Positions 35,144 to 43,864 of a stretch of 53,611 bases of DNA are shown in pieces. The stretch lies in assembly GCA_964624075.1 (NCBI GenBank), contig CAZUWH010000018.1, positions 1-53,611 on the forward strand. The letters run 5' to 3'. How positions within the stretch are numbered: position 1 is the stretch's first letter; each line of letters starts with the position of its first letter. The DNA comes from CAZUWH01 sp964624075 (lineage in GTDB: Bacteria > Pseudomonadota > Alphaproteobacteria > Rhodospirillales > Rhodospirillaceae). Below the pieces are notes generated by a model, which had not been told where the DNA came from, searched no databases, and saw only the letters and a program-made list of their open reading frames with translations. A program made the translations under genes and the position numbers.

Positions 35144-37843
35144 TCATAGCGGCTCCAGACGGACCGCTGTCACCTTGTATTCCGGGCAGCGTGTGTATTC
35201 ATCAGATGCGTCACCCACCAGCAGATTGGTGCGGGTTTCGGGGTGGTGAAAGGCCATGAAAAGCACGCCAGGGGGAACCTCGTCGCTCACCGCCACTGTC
35301 GCTGTCACTGCTCCCTGGCGAGAGACCACGCGGACGGGACAGGCGTTACACAGACCCCGCGCTGTCGCGTCGGCAGGATGGATGCGCACCCGTTCGGCAT
35401 CTGCTCCCTGCAATTGGGCGATGGGTGTGCGGCGGGTCATGGTGCCCACATTATAATGGAACAGAATACGCCCTGTGGTGAGGAGAAAGGGAAACGTGGC
35501 ATCGGCCTGCTCGGCAGGAGGATGCCAGGGGGTGGGGGTGAGCCGCGCTTTGCCGCGCAGGAAATTTCCCCCGGCATGGAGCAGAGGCGTTCCAGGATGG
35601 TCCGGCGTAGGGCAGGGCCATTGCAGAAAACCCAACTTCTCTAGCCGCGCGTAGGAAATCCCTCCCCAGTTGGGCGAGAGGTGCGCAATTTCCACCATCA
35701 CCAGTGCCGGATCCATGGGGCCATGGGGCGTTGCCGCGGCACTCAGATCCTGCCCCATGGTCCGGGCCAACCGGTGAACGATCTCACCATCGGGGAGAGC
35801 GAGACCGGGCGGGGAAACCGCCGGACGCACCCGCTGCACCCGCCGGTCGCTGTTAACGAAGGTTCCTGACTTTTCCAGAAAACTTGCACCCGGCAGCACC
35901 ACATGTGCTAGTTGCGCCGACTCGCTTATGAAAATGTCCTGCACCACGAGAAGTTCCAGGGCGGTCAGCGCCTCGTGAACCGCGCGGGTGTCGGGATCAG
36001 ACTGGGCCAGATCCTGGGCAACGAGATAGAGTCCCTTGAACACCCCCGCACGGGCGGCGGCGAGCATGTCGGGAATTTTCATCCCCGGGCGGGCGGGAGG
36101 AAGAACGCCCCACGTCTCCTGATGCGCTCGCCGGGCGACTTCGTCACGGACCGGCCGGTAGTCGGAGAAGACGTTGGGCAGCGCCCCCATGTCGCAGGCT
36201 CCCTGGACGTTGTTCTGTCCCCGGATCGGGCCGGCCCCGGTCCCCGGACGCCCCACGTTGCCGGTCAGCACCGCCAGATTGATCAATCCAAACGCGGCTC
36301 TGGTTCCGAAACACGATTCGGTGATCCCGAGTCCCCAGAGAATTTGCGACGCTCCACTCGTGGCATAGAGCCGTGCTGCCCGGTCGATCGCCTCGGGCGC
36401 CACCCCGGCAAGAGAAGCGGCCCACACAGGCGTGCAGCCTTCTACCGTCTGTCGCACCTCTTCCAGCCCCTCGGCGTGGGCGGTGACGAACGCCGGGTCC
36501 ATCAATTCCTCGTGTAGGATCACCCATTGCAGGGCGTTGATCACCGCCACATTGAAGCCGGGCCGCACTGGCAGGTGGATCGTTGCCAGTCTGGCCAGTT
36601 CGGTGCGGCGGGGATCGAGCACAATGAGGGGCGTTCCCCGCCGCGCCGCTTGCCGGATCCGCGCCCCCAGCACCGGATGCGCTTCAGTGGGATTGGCCCC
36701 GACGATCATCAGCAGGCGCGAGCGTTCCACGTCATCCAGGCTGCTGGTCGTGGCGCCGGTCCCCAGAGCCTCTCCCAGGGCGAAGGCCGAAGGGGAGTGG
36801 CAGACACGGGCGCAATTATCCACGTTGTTAGTTCCAAGGACGACACGGGCGAACTTTTGCAACAAAAAGTTCTCTTCGTTGGTGCAGCGGGCGGAACTGA
36901 CGACCCCTACCGCTCCGGGGCCATACCGGTCACGGGTTTCGTGCAGACGACGGGCGGTGAATTCCAGTGCTTCCGCCCACGAGGCTTCGCGAAACGCCCC
37001 CGAAGGGGTACGGAGGAGAGGGGTGGTCAACCGTTCGGGATGATGGGTGAAGCCGTGGCCGAAATGTCCCTTGACGCAAGCGTGACCATGGTTGGGGGAT
37101 CCGGCGGGATCAGGGGTGACACGGATCACCTGATCATGTCGCGTTTCCACGACAAGCTGACAGCCTACGGCACAATAGCCGCACGTGGTGAGGATGCTCT
37201 TCTCGGCGACCATCATGGCCAGCGGTGAAGGCTCATGCAACGCGCCCGTGGGACACTGGGAAAGGCATTGACCGCACGCAACGCACCCCGCTTCGCCCAA
37301 GGGCTTCCCCGTGCCGGCGATCACCGCCTGACTGTCACCCCGTCCGATCAGTCCAAGGACATCCTGCCCCTGAATCAGGGCACAGGCATGGACACACCGC
37401 CCGCACGCGATGCACAATTCCGGTTGACGGTGGATAAAGGGATGGGAGGCATCCGGCAGGGAAAGGGGGAACGTTTCACGGTGGACCGGCGTGAAGCCCA
37501 GGCGCAGGGCAACCCTCTGGAGCTGACAACGCCCTTCCACCGGACATCCCAGACAGGCCAGAGGGTGGCGATGGAGTTGCAGGGACAATATCCCGCGGCG
37601 AGTTTCTGTGAGACGGGGCGAACGGGTGACGATGCCCTCCCCTTCGGTCAATACCGTGGCACAGGCAGGAACCAGACTCCCGTCTTCCCGTTCCACCAGA
37701 CAGAGGCGGCAGCCGCCGTTCGGAGGGAGCAGTGGCGAATGGCACAGGGTAGGCAAATCCCCTCCCCCCTCCCGTATCGCCTGAAGGATCGTGGTGCCCG
37801 GTGCAATTGCTACCCGTTGACCATCGATAATGGCATGAATCAT
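35144..37843 (-). CDS. Cys-type formate dehydrogenase alpha subunit with fused Fe-S domains
   Basis: The 899-residue molybdenum/tungsten enzyme oxidises formate to CO2. Its N-terminal NuoG-like part binds [2Fe-2S] (C34, C45, C48, C61), a His-Cys3 [4Fe-4S] (H93, C97, C100, C106) and two ferredoxin-type [4Fe-4S] clusters (C144-C154 and C187-C197). The catalytic part has its own cluster (C221, C224, C228, C256) and NCARVCHSPS, where C348 replaces the selenocysteine of E. coli FdhF. C-terminal LPGASFLEKSGTFVNSDRR completes the pattern. It resembles FdsA, but no fdsB, fdsG or fdsD lies next to it, so it may use a distant partner or a ferredoxin. Confidence 0.92.
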   Translation of the reverse strand: MIHAIIDGQRVAIAPGTTILQAIREGGGDLPTLCHSPLLPPNGGCRLCLVEREDGSLVPACATVLTEGEGIVTRSPRLTETRRGILSLQLHRHPLACLGCPVEGRCQLQRVALRLGFTPVHRETFPLSLPDASHPFIHRQPELCIACGRCVHACALIQGQDVLGLIGRGDSQAVIAGTGKPLGEAGCVACGQCLSQCPTGALHEPSPLAMMVAEKSILTTCGYCAVGCQLVVETRHDQVIRVTPDPAGSPNHGHACVKGHFGHGFTHHPERLTTPLLRTPSGAFREASWAEALEFTARRLHETRDRYGPGAVGVVSSARCTNEENFLLQKFARVVLGTNNVDNCARVCHSPSAFALGEALGTGATTSSLDDVERSRLLMIVGANPTEAHPVLGARIRQAARRGTPLIVLDPRRTELARLATIHLPVRPGFNVAVINALQWVILHEELMDPAFVTAHAEGLEEVRQTVEGCTPVWAASLAGVAPEAIDRAARLYATSGASQILWGLGITESCFGTRAAFGLINLAVLTGNVGRPGTGAGPIRGQNNVQGACDMGALPNVFSDYRPVRDEVARRAHQETWGVLPPARPGMKIPDMLAAARAGVFKGLYLVAQDLAQSDPDTRAVHEALTALELLVVQDIFISESAQLAHVVLPGASFLEKSGTFVNSDRRVQRVRPAVSPPGLALPDGEIVHRLARTMGQDLSAAATPHGPMDPALVMVEIAHLSPNWGGISYARLEKLGFLQWPCPTPDHPGTPLLHAGGNFLRGKARLTPTPWHPPAEQADATFPFLLTTGRILFHYNVGTMTRRTPIAQLQGADAERVRIHPADATARGLCNACPVRVVSRQGAVTATVAVSDEVPPGVLFMAFHHPETRTNLLVGDASDEYTRCPEYKVTAVRLEPL

Positions 37844-38326
37844 TGTTTGCCGCCGATTAAGTGGATACCGAGACAGGTTAGCCTAGACTACACCCGTTTG
37901 TTTCTCGAAGTCGATGAGGCTGGGTGACCTGCAGCAGTTCTCGGTATGGAATTTATTCTGAGTCGCCTTGGCAGGCTCCCCTCAAACCCTTCTCCCCCGA
38001 GGGCATGAAACCTTCCGCGTGGATGCTATCAGCCCTCCCCCGATCCAAGGGGGAGGGAGTCTGCCTGCCAGGGGGCCGGGGACACACGATGCCCTCCGGA
38101 TGAGAACCCTGCTTCAAGACCCTCGCACGATGGTTTCCAGCAATGGCTCGCTGGAATCAGGACACGGAACACAAGATTGCCATTAACGGGAAAGGAAGTT
38201 CTGTGGCCTACCTTCCAGGTGACGATGGAAAGAAATGTGTCCCTGCCCAGGGGCGGAAGGGAGCCTAGGGCGCGCCTTGCGAACAACGGGTCCCGGGGCT
38301 GTGGATGGGGATGCCCGTTCAGCCGT
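37844..38326. other. Intergenic stretch with two repeat types
   Basis: No gene is supported. The formate dehydrogenase promoter should be near 37844. A 48-bp element at 37933-37980 has an inverted, about 87 percent identical partner at 53323-53370. A GC-rich palindrome copy lies at 38032-38082 (GCCCTCCCCCGATCC, AAGGGGGAGGG). Confidence 0.55.
38032..38082. repeat. GC-rich palindromic interspersed repeat copy
   Basis: A near-perfect palindrome CCCTCCCCCGATCC / AAGGGGGAGGG is followed by AGTCTGCCTGCCAGGGGG, matching the flank of several other copies. Confidence 0.75.
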
Positions 38327-38635
38327 TCAGCCCTGATCCAGGCAGCAGCGGCCACCGCCCGCAGCATCAGTCGGCACAGCGATACATACGAGGGCTCCGT
38401 GCGCTGTCAGCCCTGCCTGACGCGAAACGGCATCGGCCAGGCCGATCGCCTTTTCCCAGTCGCCGGTTTCCACCCGGGTTTGCGCCTGTTCGGCAGCACG
38501 AACCGCTTCATCAACTGCTTCATCGAATTCTGATGAATCCTCGAATGTTGCGGTTGTGATACTCTGCATTTCCAGGCGTACGCACCGTTCATACCAAGCC
38601 CACGCCAGGCCTTCCAGAATGGCAAGGTCGGTCAT
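38327..38635 (-). CDS. Hypothetical small helical protein
   Basis: The frame encodes 102 residues beginning MTDLAILEGLAWAWYERCVR. It has an acidic helical middle (SSEFDEAVDEAVRAAEQAQT) and TGDWEKAIGLADAVSRQAGL. Alternating acidic and Ala residues suggest an amphipathic helix pair. There is no signal or membrane segment and no family I recognise. A GGTGATGGGG stretch could serve as ribosome site. It is divergent from a decayed gene starting 104 bp away. It may be real, but support is only codon character and context. Confidence 0.4.
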   Translation of the reverse strand: MTDLAILEGLAWAWYERCVRLEMQSITTATFEDSSEFDEAVDEAVRAAEQAQTRVETGDWEKAIGLADAVSRQAGLTAHGALVCIAVPTDAAGGGRCCLDQG

Positions 38636-38738
38636 GGCCCCATCACCCGTTGTGGACGAAAGCCAGGTGGCGCTGTGGTGATTCCGTGGTGTCGATGCAA
38701 ATCCTTTTTTCCCTGACAAACAGAAGGAGACCCTGCTC

Positions 38739-39159
38739 ATGGGTGCATTCAGGCCTGTTATGGTTCAGCTTAGTGGTCATTTCGATGATCGATACGTGTC
38801 CGGCCTCGGGTCAACCCTAGCTGGCGTCTATCAAATCCACGACATGGCCTGGAACCAGAGGGAAACCTCTGGTCTTCTGGCCCAGCGTTACACAGACGCC
38901 AAGGCAAAAAGTGACGCGTTGATTAGCCAGCATCAGGTCGAGGAAAAACGTTGCCGGGATCTGTTACGGCAAACGCTGGCCCAGAAACGGGCTTGGTTCG
39001 CCGCCCGCGGCATTGCCCCCCATGGTGGTTCGCAGCGGCCGTGTTGCATGGTCTTGCGACAGAAAGCGCCGAAGAAGCGGCTTTTGCCAGGGACACGCTG
39101 GACCGCCGGCTCGGCTGGCAGACATCGCACGGGATCTCGACAAGGCCCTATCGTGCTAA
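38739..39159 (+). pseudogene. Unknown helical protein gene, broken by two frameshifts
   Basis: A strong AGAAGGAGA ribosome site precedes ATG. The frame reads 95 residues (SGLLAQRYTDAKAKSDALIS, CRDLLRQTLAQKRAWFAARG, IAPHGGS). It then continues only after a one-base shift (AAAVLHGLATESAEEAAFAR, DTLDRR) and another shift (LADIARDLDKALSC, stop). The HGGS-AAVL-EAAxARDxLxRR pattern recalls coiled-coil tail or structural accessory proteins of phage-derived modules, but I cannot name a family. The two joins are judged from the coherent helical sequence on each side. Confidence 0.6.
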
Positions 39160-39299
39160 CCTGCCGCGCGCCCGGGCCCACCCGCAACCAGCATGCCCTG
39201 GCATGGACCAACGTCCTGAGCAGGCCGCGCGCGGCCTGATAGCATCATGTATGAAAAACCATGTGTACGAGGGGCCATCTCCACACATCCTCGACGCTC

Positions 39300-39445
39300 C
39301 GGGGCGCAACTCTGTCGGGAGAGGAGCGGGGGGGGATGATACTTCCGTCTGGGCCTTGTCAGCCATGGGCCCGGATCAGACGTCCTGATCACCCCTACCC
39401 CAACCCTCCCCCATCAAGGGGAGGAGGTCTTTCCTCCAGGAGGAG
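39300..39445. repeat. GC-rich palindromic interspersed repeat, extended copy
   Basis: GGGCCCGGATCAGACGTCC, TGATCACCCCTACCCCAACC and CTCCCCCATCAAGGGGAGG, then GTCTTTCCTCCAGGAGGAGG, reproduce the long form of the element. It overlaps the 3' end of the coiled-coil gene, supplying its final PPPLDGGGLG residues. Confidence 0.72.
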
Positions 39446-41533
39446 GATGTTCCCGTCTTCCTCCTGCGTTGTTTCGGCCGGACCTGGAAGTTCGCGTGGC
39501 ACCGTGGCTTCCAGGCGCGCTAGGGCCTGGGTGATGGTGGCATCGAGGGATTGCTGCTCAATGGCACCGCCCGCCTGACGCGCAGCAACCTCGATGATTC
39601 CATGACTGCTCGCAATCGCCTCTGTCAGAATCTGCCGGCGACGCTGGATCGCCTCTTCGGTCATTCGCAGGATCTCGGCCCGCAGGTTTTCCCGTTCGTG
39701 GCGGAGGCTGACCATTTCCTGTTCTTCCCGCAACCGCGCAGCCACGATCTCCTGCAACGCGCGCTCGGCCTCCATGCGTCGCAATTCAGCCTCGGCGGCA
39801 GCGGCCTTCAGACTTGATTGGAGCTTCTCGGCCTGGAGAACGCGGTCTTCGATGGTGGTCAAGGCGGATTGAGCCTCCTCAAGGATCTGCCAGTATTTTT
39901 CCTGGGCATGACGGGTCTGGGTACGGGCGGCGATGACGGTCTCCTCCGCTTCCAGAAGACGCCGTTTCATGGTGGCAGACACTTCGGTCGCGGCTTGTTG
40001 CGCTTCAACCCATCGTGCCTCGGCCTGGGCGGCTGCTTTCTTGGCGGCTGCAATGATTTCTTCAGCCTCCTGCCGTTGCGTCTCGGCTGCGGCGCGGGCT
40101 CTTTGCGCAGCGGCCGCGGCTGCTGCGGCCTCGTGGCGACGGGCCACGGCGGTTTCGCTGGCAATGTGCAGGGCCTCAACCTCCTTCCGACGCTGTGCCG
40201 ACGTCTTCTCGATGGCCTCGGCCAGGGCGACACGGCGGCATTCCTGGGCAGCACGTATGTCAGCCCGCGTCTCGCGTTCGGTCTTGACCTTGAGGGCAAC
40301 CATCTGTTCGGCTGCAGTCCGTGCTTCGGCTTCTTCCGCGCGGGCTTCCTCGATCTGCCCGGTCAGCCGCTCTATTTCGCCGGCGAGCTTGATCATCTGT
40401 TGCTGGCGGGTCGTGACCAGTTCAACCGCCGCTTTTGCGTGCTGCTCGGCATCCTCGATCCGACCGTGTGCGGCGGTCATGGCGGCTTCGGCTTCCTGTT
40501 CAATCTGACGGCGGCGGCGTTCCGCAGTCTCGGCCGCATCCTGTCGGCGCCGGGCGGCCGCAATGGCCTGTGCGGTGTCCTGTTCCACGGCGTGGCGGTG
40601 GGCCTGCGCGGTATCGGCGGCAAGACGCGCCCCCACCTCGGCGATCTTAAGCTCGCGCAACCGCTTAGTCGTTTCGTTGACCATCGCTTGCGATTGCGTG
40701 AGGGTCTTCAGCACTGACCGCAGGCGATCCTTGGCGGCCGTGACCAGAGTGCGTTCCGCCGTCAGAATGGAGGGGGCGTTCGCTCCCTCCGGAGTGCCGT
40801 CTGTCTCATCCCTTGCATCACCTGGGGCGCTGCCTGGACTCTTGTGCCCACTGCTCACGGAGCTGTCCGCCATGTTTTCCAGCCATTGCACACTCTCGGC
40901 GATCGATCGCAGCTCCTCGGCACGGGGGGAGCACGGGACCGTATGCCGGGCCATGGCAACCGGCAGTCGTTGGGCCGAGGGGTCGATCCCTGAAACAGGG
41001 TTGGACGCCGCTGGCGAATCGCCCGAAGGGGGGTCGGCCACCTTTTCCGCATCTCCGTCTTCCGGATTCGGAACGTTCATTCTGACGGCATTGGCCGCGG
41101 CGGACGAGCCGATTCCTGGCGGGCTGGCCGACCTGTCCACGGGCATGTCGCTAGGCCCGTGGACAGACAGGAACAGGCTTTCGTCCCTGCCCCGGCCCGT
41201 GTCGTCTTCCCGCGCCGCTTCGCGGGTCTGCGTGGAGGGGGAGCTGGAAGGAGGAACCGTTGACCAAGGAGGAACCGTTGACCGATGCCAGCAGGCCCGC
41301 AGGCGCGCCAGGGCACTGTCGGCGGAGTCGCCGGAACGGGCCTCTTTCCGCCGTGCCGACGGCTGGCGGGGCGGCACATCCCCATCGGGAACCTGTTCTA
41401 GGGGCTGTTTCGTCGGCAGGTCAGGACGCGGGAAGGGCGAATGCCCGGCGGATGCCTTCCGGCTGGTTGTTCCGGTCAGGATGGAACCGAGCAGGGGCGG
41501 GCGGCGTCTGCCACCCTTGGACTCGTCGCTCAT
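39395..41533 (-). CDS. Large Ala/Glu-rich coiled-coil protein of unknown function
   Basis: The 712-residue product starts MSDESKGGRRRPP with GGAAG upstream. Residues 1-255 are Pro/Ser/Asp-rich and probably unfolded. About 260-680 is one long, nearly uninterrupted helix rich in Ala, Glu, Arg and Gln (for example RRQIEQEAEAAMTAAHGRIE, AAAAQRARAAAETQRQEAEE), with heptad character. The tail is short and Pro-rich. No signal, membrane segment or catalytic motif is seen. Filament-forming or scaffold proteins (crescentin- or bactofilin-partner-like) look like this, but so do many unrelated coils. The frame is open without a stop for 90 codons upstream of the ATG, to the TGA that ends the Ala-rich gene. 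Confidence 0.78.
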   Translation of the reverse strand: MSDESKGGRRRPPLLGSILTGTTSRKASAGHSPFPRPDLPTKQPLEQVPDGDVPPRQPSARRKEARSGDSADSALARLRACWHRSTVPPWSTVPPSSSPSTQTREAAREDDTGRGRDESLFLSVHGPSDMPVDRSASPPGIGSSAAANAVRMNVPNPEDGDAEKVADPPSGDSPAASNPVSGIDPSAQRLPVAMARHTVPCSPRAEELRSIAESVQWLENMADSSVSSGHKSPGSAPGDARDETDGTPEGANAPSILTAERTLVTAAKDRLRSVLKTLTQSQAMVNETTKRLRELKIAEVGARLAADTAQAHRHAVEQDTAQAIAAARRRQDAAETAERRRRQIEQEAEAAMTAAHGRIEDAEQHAKAAVELVTTRQQQMIKLAGEIERLTGQIEEARAEEAEARTAAEQMVALKVKTERETRADIRAAQECRRVALAEAIEKTSAQRRKEVEALHIASETAVARRHEAAAAAAAAQRARAAAETQRQEAEEIIAAAKKAAAQAEARWVEAQQAATEVSATMKRRLLEAEETVIAARTQTRHAQEKYWQILEEAQSALTTIEDRVLQAEKLQSSLKAAAAEAELRRMEAERALQEIVAARLREEQEMVSLRHERENLRAEILRMTEEAIQRRRQILTEAIASSHGIIEVAARQAGGAIEQQSLDATITQALARLEATVPRELPGPAETTQEEDGNILLLEERPPPLDGGGLG

Positions 41534-41803
41534 CGTTTCTTCCGCCCCTTGACCTGCTGCCTGGCTGCCGTCTGTCTCCTGGTCCGGCCGGCTGGTTGTG
41601 CCCCAGCCCCCTGTCGGCCGCTTGATCACGATCCTTCGCCAGTCAAGACGCGGATTGTATGTCAGTGCCGTCTTTGCCGTGTCTTTCCGCTCTGTGCGGG
41701 CGGCCTCCTGGCCCTCATCGGCAGGCGCGCGGCCCGGCTTGCCCGCTCCCCCAAAAATCAGCCGTAGCCGAGTTTCCTTCGCTGTAATGGGGGAAACTCC
41801 CTG

Positions 41804-42274
41804 TCAGCGCGCGGCAGGCTTACCGGGCAGGGTGGATCCCTGCGAGCGGACCGGACTGGCCTTGTTCGTTGCGGGCAGCGCGAACGGCGAGGCTGTCTGA
41901 CCGGTAGACTCCATGATCGTGTTGGCTACGCGCAACTTGCGTTTGCTGCCCACTTGTGAAGCTAGGGCTTCGGCGGTTTTCATGACATCCAGGGCGGCCC
42001 GGCTGGCAGCATTCAGGGCTTCGGCCGATGCCTTGATGGCGATGGTGGCCTGCGTGGTCCGTTCGACGGCATAAGCCGCCGCCCATGAAGCCTCGCTGGC
42101 TGCGGTGATATGGGAAATGTCGGACACCGCCTTGTTCGAGGCCCGCACCGCCACTTCCCGGGTGATCTTCACTGCTGATTCAGCCGCGAGCTTGGCAGCA
42201 ACAGTGGCTGCCACATCCACGGTAAAGCATGCGACCATCGTCGCCGATGTATCGCTGGTCACCATAAGAGCCAT
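41804..42274 (-). CDS. Ala-rich helical protein, possibly the N-terminal part of the coiled-coil protein
   Basis: The 156-residue frame reads ATVAAKLAAESAVKITREVA, TAASEASWAAAYAVERTTQA, AIKASAEALNAASRAALDVM: repeated 11-mer-like Ala-rich amphipathic helix. A Ser/Pro tail follows, ending KPAAR and TGA. It is exactly in frame with the downstream coiled-coil gene. The 58 codons between are stop-free, so the two may once have been, or may still be, one protein. An AAAGG site lies upstream of the Met codons; the precise start (42283, 42274 or 42265) is unclear. No family is recognised. Confidence 0.6.
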   Translation of the reverse strand: MALMVTSDTSATMVACFTVDVAATVAAKLAAESAVKITREVAVRASNKAVSDISHITAASEASWAAAYAVERTTQATIAIKASAEALNAASRAALDVMKTAEALASQVGSKRKLRVANTIMESTGQTASPFALPATNKASPVRSQGSTLPGKPAAR

Positions 42275-42283
42275 GCCTTTCAT

Positions 42284-42860
42284 CCGGTATTTTTGTGACG
42301 ATGTATTTGTCTACTGACTCTTTCCCTCGGTGGCTTCCGTCCCCGTGCTCCCACCGGTCAGATGGGCGACAACCTCTCACTATAAGGTGACCAAATCTTG
42401 CGCACGTCGTCAAGGGGCAACAATGTGTATCATTCCACCACGCCTCCTGAACATACTCTTTCTAGTTTTAATGAAGAAGTAATGGTGCTTGAGGGGATCG
42501 GGGGGACCTGGCTCGCGGGCTGACGAGTCAGCCCGCGAGCCAGGGGGTGTGACCGTCGCGCGCCTCCCCTGCCGCTGTGCCAGACGTCCCGATCACCCCC
42601 ACCCCAACCCTCCCCCGATCTAAGAGGGAGAGAGTCTTCCCTTCAGGGGGAGGGGGTGTTTTGTCCAGGGGGAGAATGTTTCCGCCAGGGGAAGAGGCGT
42701 TGCATGGAGGGGGGGCGTATGAGAACCACTTCCTTCATCCGATGGCCCGGCTGAAGAAACAGGTCTGCGGTGACGGTACGATGATTTTCAGATATCCTAA
42801 CCTGCTGTTCTGATATATTATGACTTGCTATCCTAAAGATCATAGAGGGGAGGGAGCGCC
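42284..42860. other. Intergenic stretch rich in repeat elements
   Basis: No gene is supported over 577 bp. A perfect 18-bp hairpin lies at 42507-42544 and the long form of the GC-rich repeat at about 42545-42715. Following that, GTATGAGAACCACTTCCTTC at 42717 matches a diverged partner at 25087. The AT-rich part 42765-42840 probably holds the promoter of the next gene. Confidence 0.55.
42500..42715. repeat. GC-rich interspersed repeat, longest copy, with 18-bp perfect hairpin
   Basis: CCTGGCTCGCGGGCTGAC pairs with its complement across a 2-nt loop. Then come TGTGACCGTCGCGCG, CCAGACGTCCCGATCACCCC, CACCCCAACCCTCCCCCGATC, GAGGGAGAGAGTCTTCCC and TTTTGTCCAGGGGGAGAATG. Parts of this order recur at 16980, 39300, 46888 and 53150, so this copy best defines the full element of roughly 200 bp. 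Confidence 0.75.
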
Positions 42861-43847
42861 GTGACAACCGAACATCCATTTGCCCAGTATGTCCGTATCC
42901 TCGGCAAGGGACCCAACCTGTCGCGCGCCTTGACCGAGCAGGAAACCACCGCGGCGGTCCGTATGATCATGGTCGGCACGGTGGAGCCGGTTCAACTGGG
43001 CGCTTTTTTGTGTCTCTTGCGGGTCAAGACCGAAACCCCGGAGGAAGTGACCGGATTCGTGCGCGGAATTCGCGCGTCCCTCCATGTCCCTTCGGTCAAG
43101 GTCGATCTGGACTGGCCTACCTATGCTGGCAAGGCGCGTCAGCTCCCGTGGTATCTGCTGTCGGCCCTGCTGCTGGCTGGCAAGGGCGTGCGCATTTTCA
43201 TGCATGGCACCGAAGGCCATACCAGAGGGCGTCTGTATGCCCGTGAGGCATTGCAGGCCTTGGGGATCACACCAGCCGATTCCATGGACGAAGTGGTCTC
43301 GCATCTGAAGGACCGCAATTTCGCGTTTCTGTCGCTGGAGAAGTTTGCGCCACGCCTGCACGAGATTCTGGCCCTGCGCGCATTTCTCGGTGTCCGCTCC
43401 CCGGTTCACACCGTGGCCCGCCAGGTCAATCCCCTGGATGCCCCCTATCAGGTGCTAAGCGTGACCCATCCCCTCTATCGGTCGGTGCACCGCGACGCGG
43501 CCGTTCTCCTGGGCCAAAGGCACATGGTCGTGTTCAAGGGCGAAGGGGGCGAGGCGGAACGGCGTCCGACCAAACCAGTCGAAGTCGCCTATGTACGGGC
43601 GGGACGGAGCGGCGAGGAAAACTGGCCGGCAATGGTGTCAGATACCGTCCAGCCTCTAGAGACCGACATGGATCCGATCCGACTTGGACAGGTCTGGCGG
43701 GGTGAGGTGACGGATGCCTATGCCACGGCAACCATCACCGGAACAGCGGCGATCGTGCTGTGGCTGCTGGGGCGGGCTGACGGGCCTGACACCGCCCAGG
43801 CGCTGGCGACGGCCCTGTGGGTTGAGCGGGACCGGGACACGGTGTGA
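42861..43847 (+). CDS. TrpD2/YbiB-like nucleoside phosphorylase-fold protein
   Basis: The 328-residue protein has the anthranilate phosphoribosyltransferase fold pattern. A helical N-terminus (ALTEQETTAAVRMIMVGTVEPVQLGAFLCLLRVK) is followed by KARQLPWYLLSALLLAGKGV, FMHGTEGHTRGRLYAREALQ, FLSLEKFAPRLHEILALRAFLGVRSPVHTVARQVNPL, then VVFKGEGGEAERRPTKP. The GTG start has GGGGAGGGAG upstream. TrpD2 proteins lack anthranilate-binding residues and bind DNA in E. coli YbiB; their metabolic role is unsettled. Its end overlaps the next gene's region, implying coupling to the CobB-like enzyme. Confidence 0.85.
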   Translation: MTTEHPFAQYVRILGKGPNLSRALTEQETTAAVRMIMVGTVEPVQLGAFLCLLRVKTETPEEVTGFVRGIRASLHVPSVKVDLDWPTYAGKARQLPWYLLSALLLAGKGVRIFMHGTEGHTRGRLYAREALQALGITPADSMDEVVSHLKDRNFAFLSLEKFAPRLHEILALRAFLGVRSPVHTVARQVNPLDAPYQVLSVTHPLYRSVHRDAAVLLGQRHMVVFKGEGGEAERRPTKPVEVAYVRAGRSGEENWPAMVSDTVQPLETDMDPIRLGQVWRGEVTDAYATATITGTAAIVLWLLGRADGPDTAQALATALWVERDRDTV

Positions 43848-43864
43848 GGTGGTTGTTGCGTGTC

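Noticed and set aside
39818..41552. Long plus-strand open frames (299 and 329 codons) opposite the coiled-coil gene
   Set aside because: Their composition is the antisense image of Ala/Glu/Arg-rich helix codons. No ribosome site or family motif is seen, and the minus-strand frame is longer and coherent.
42500..42715. CRISPR array
   Set aside because: The repeats are palindromic, irregularly spaced and of variable length. There is no regular spacer pattern and no cas gene.
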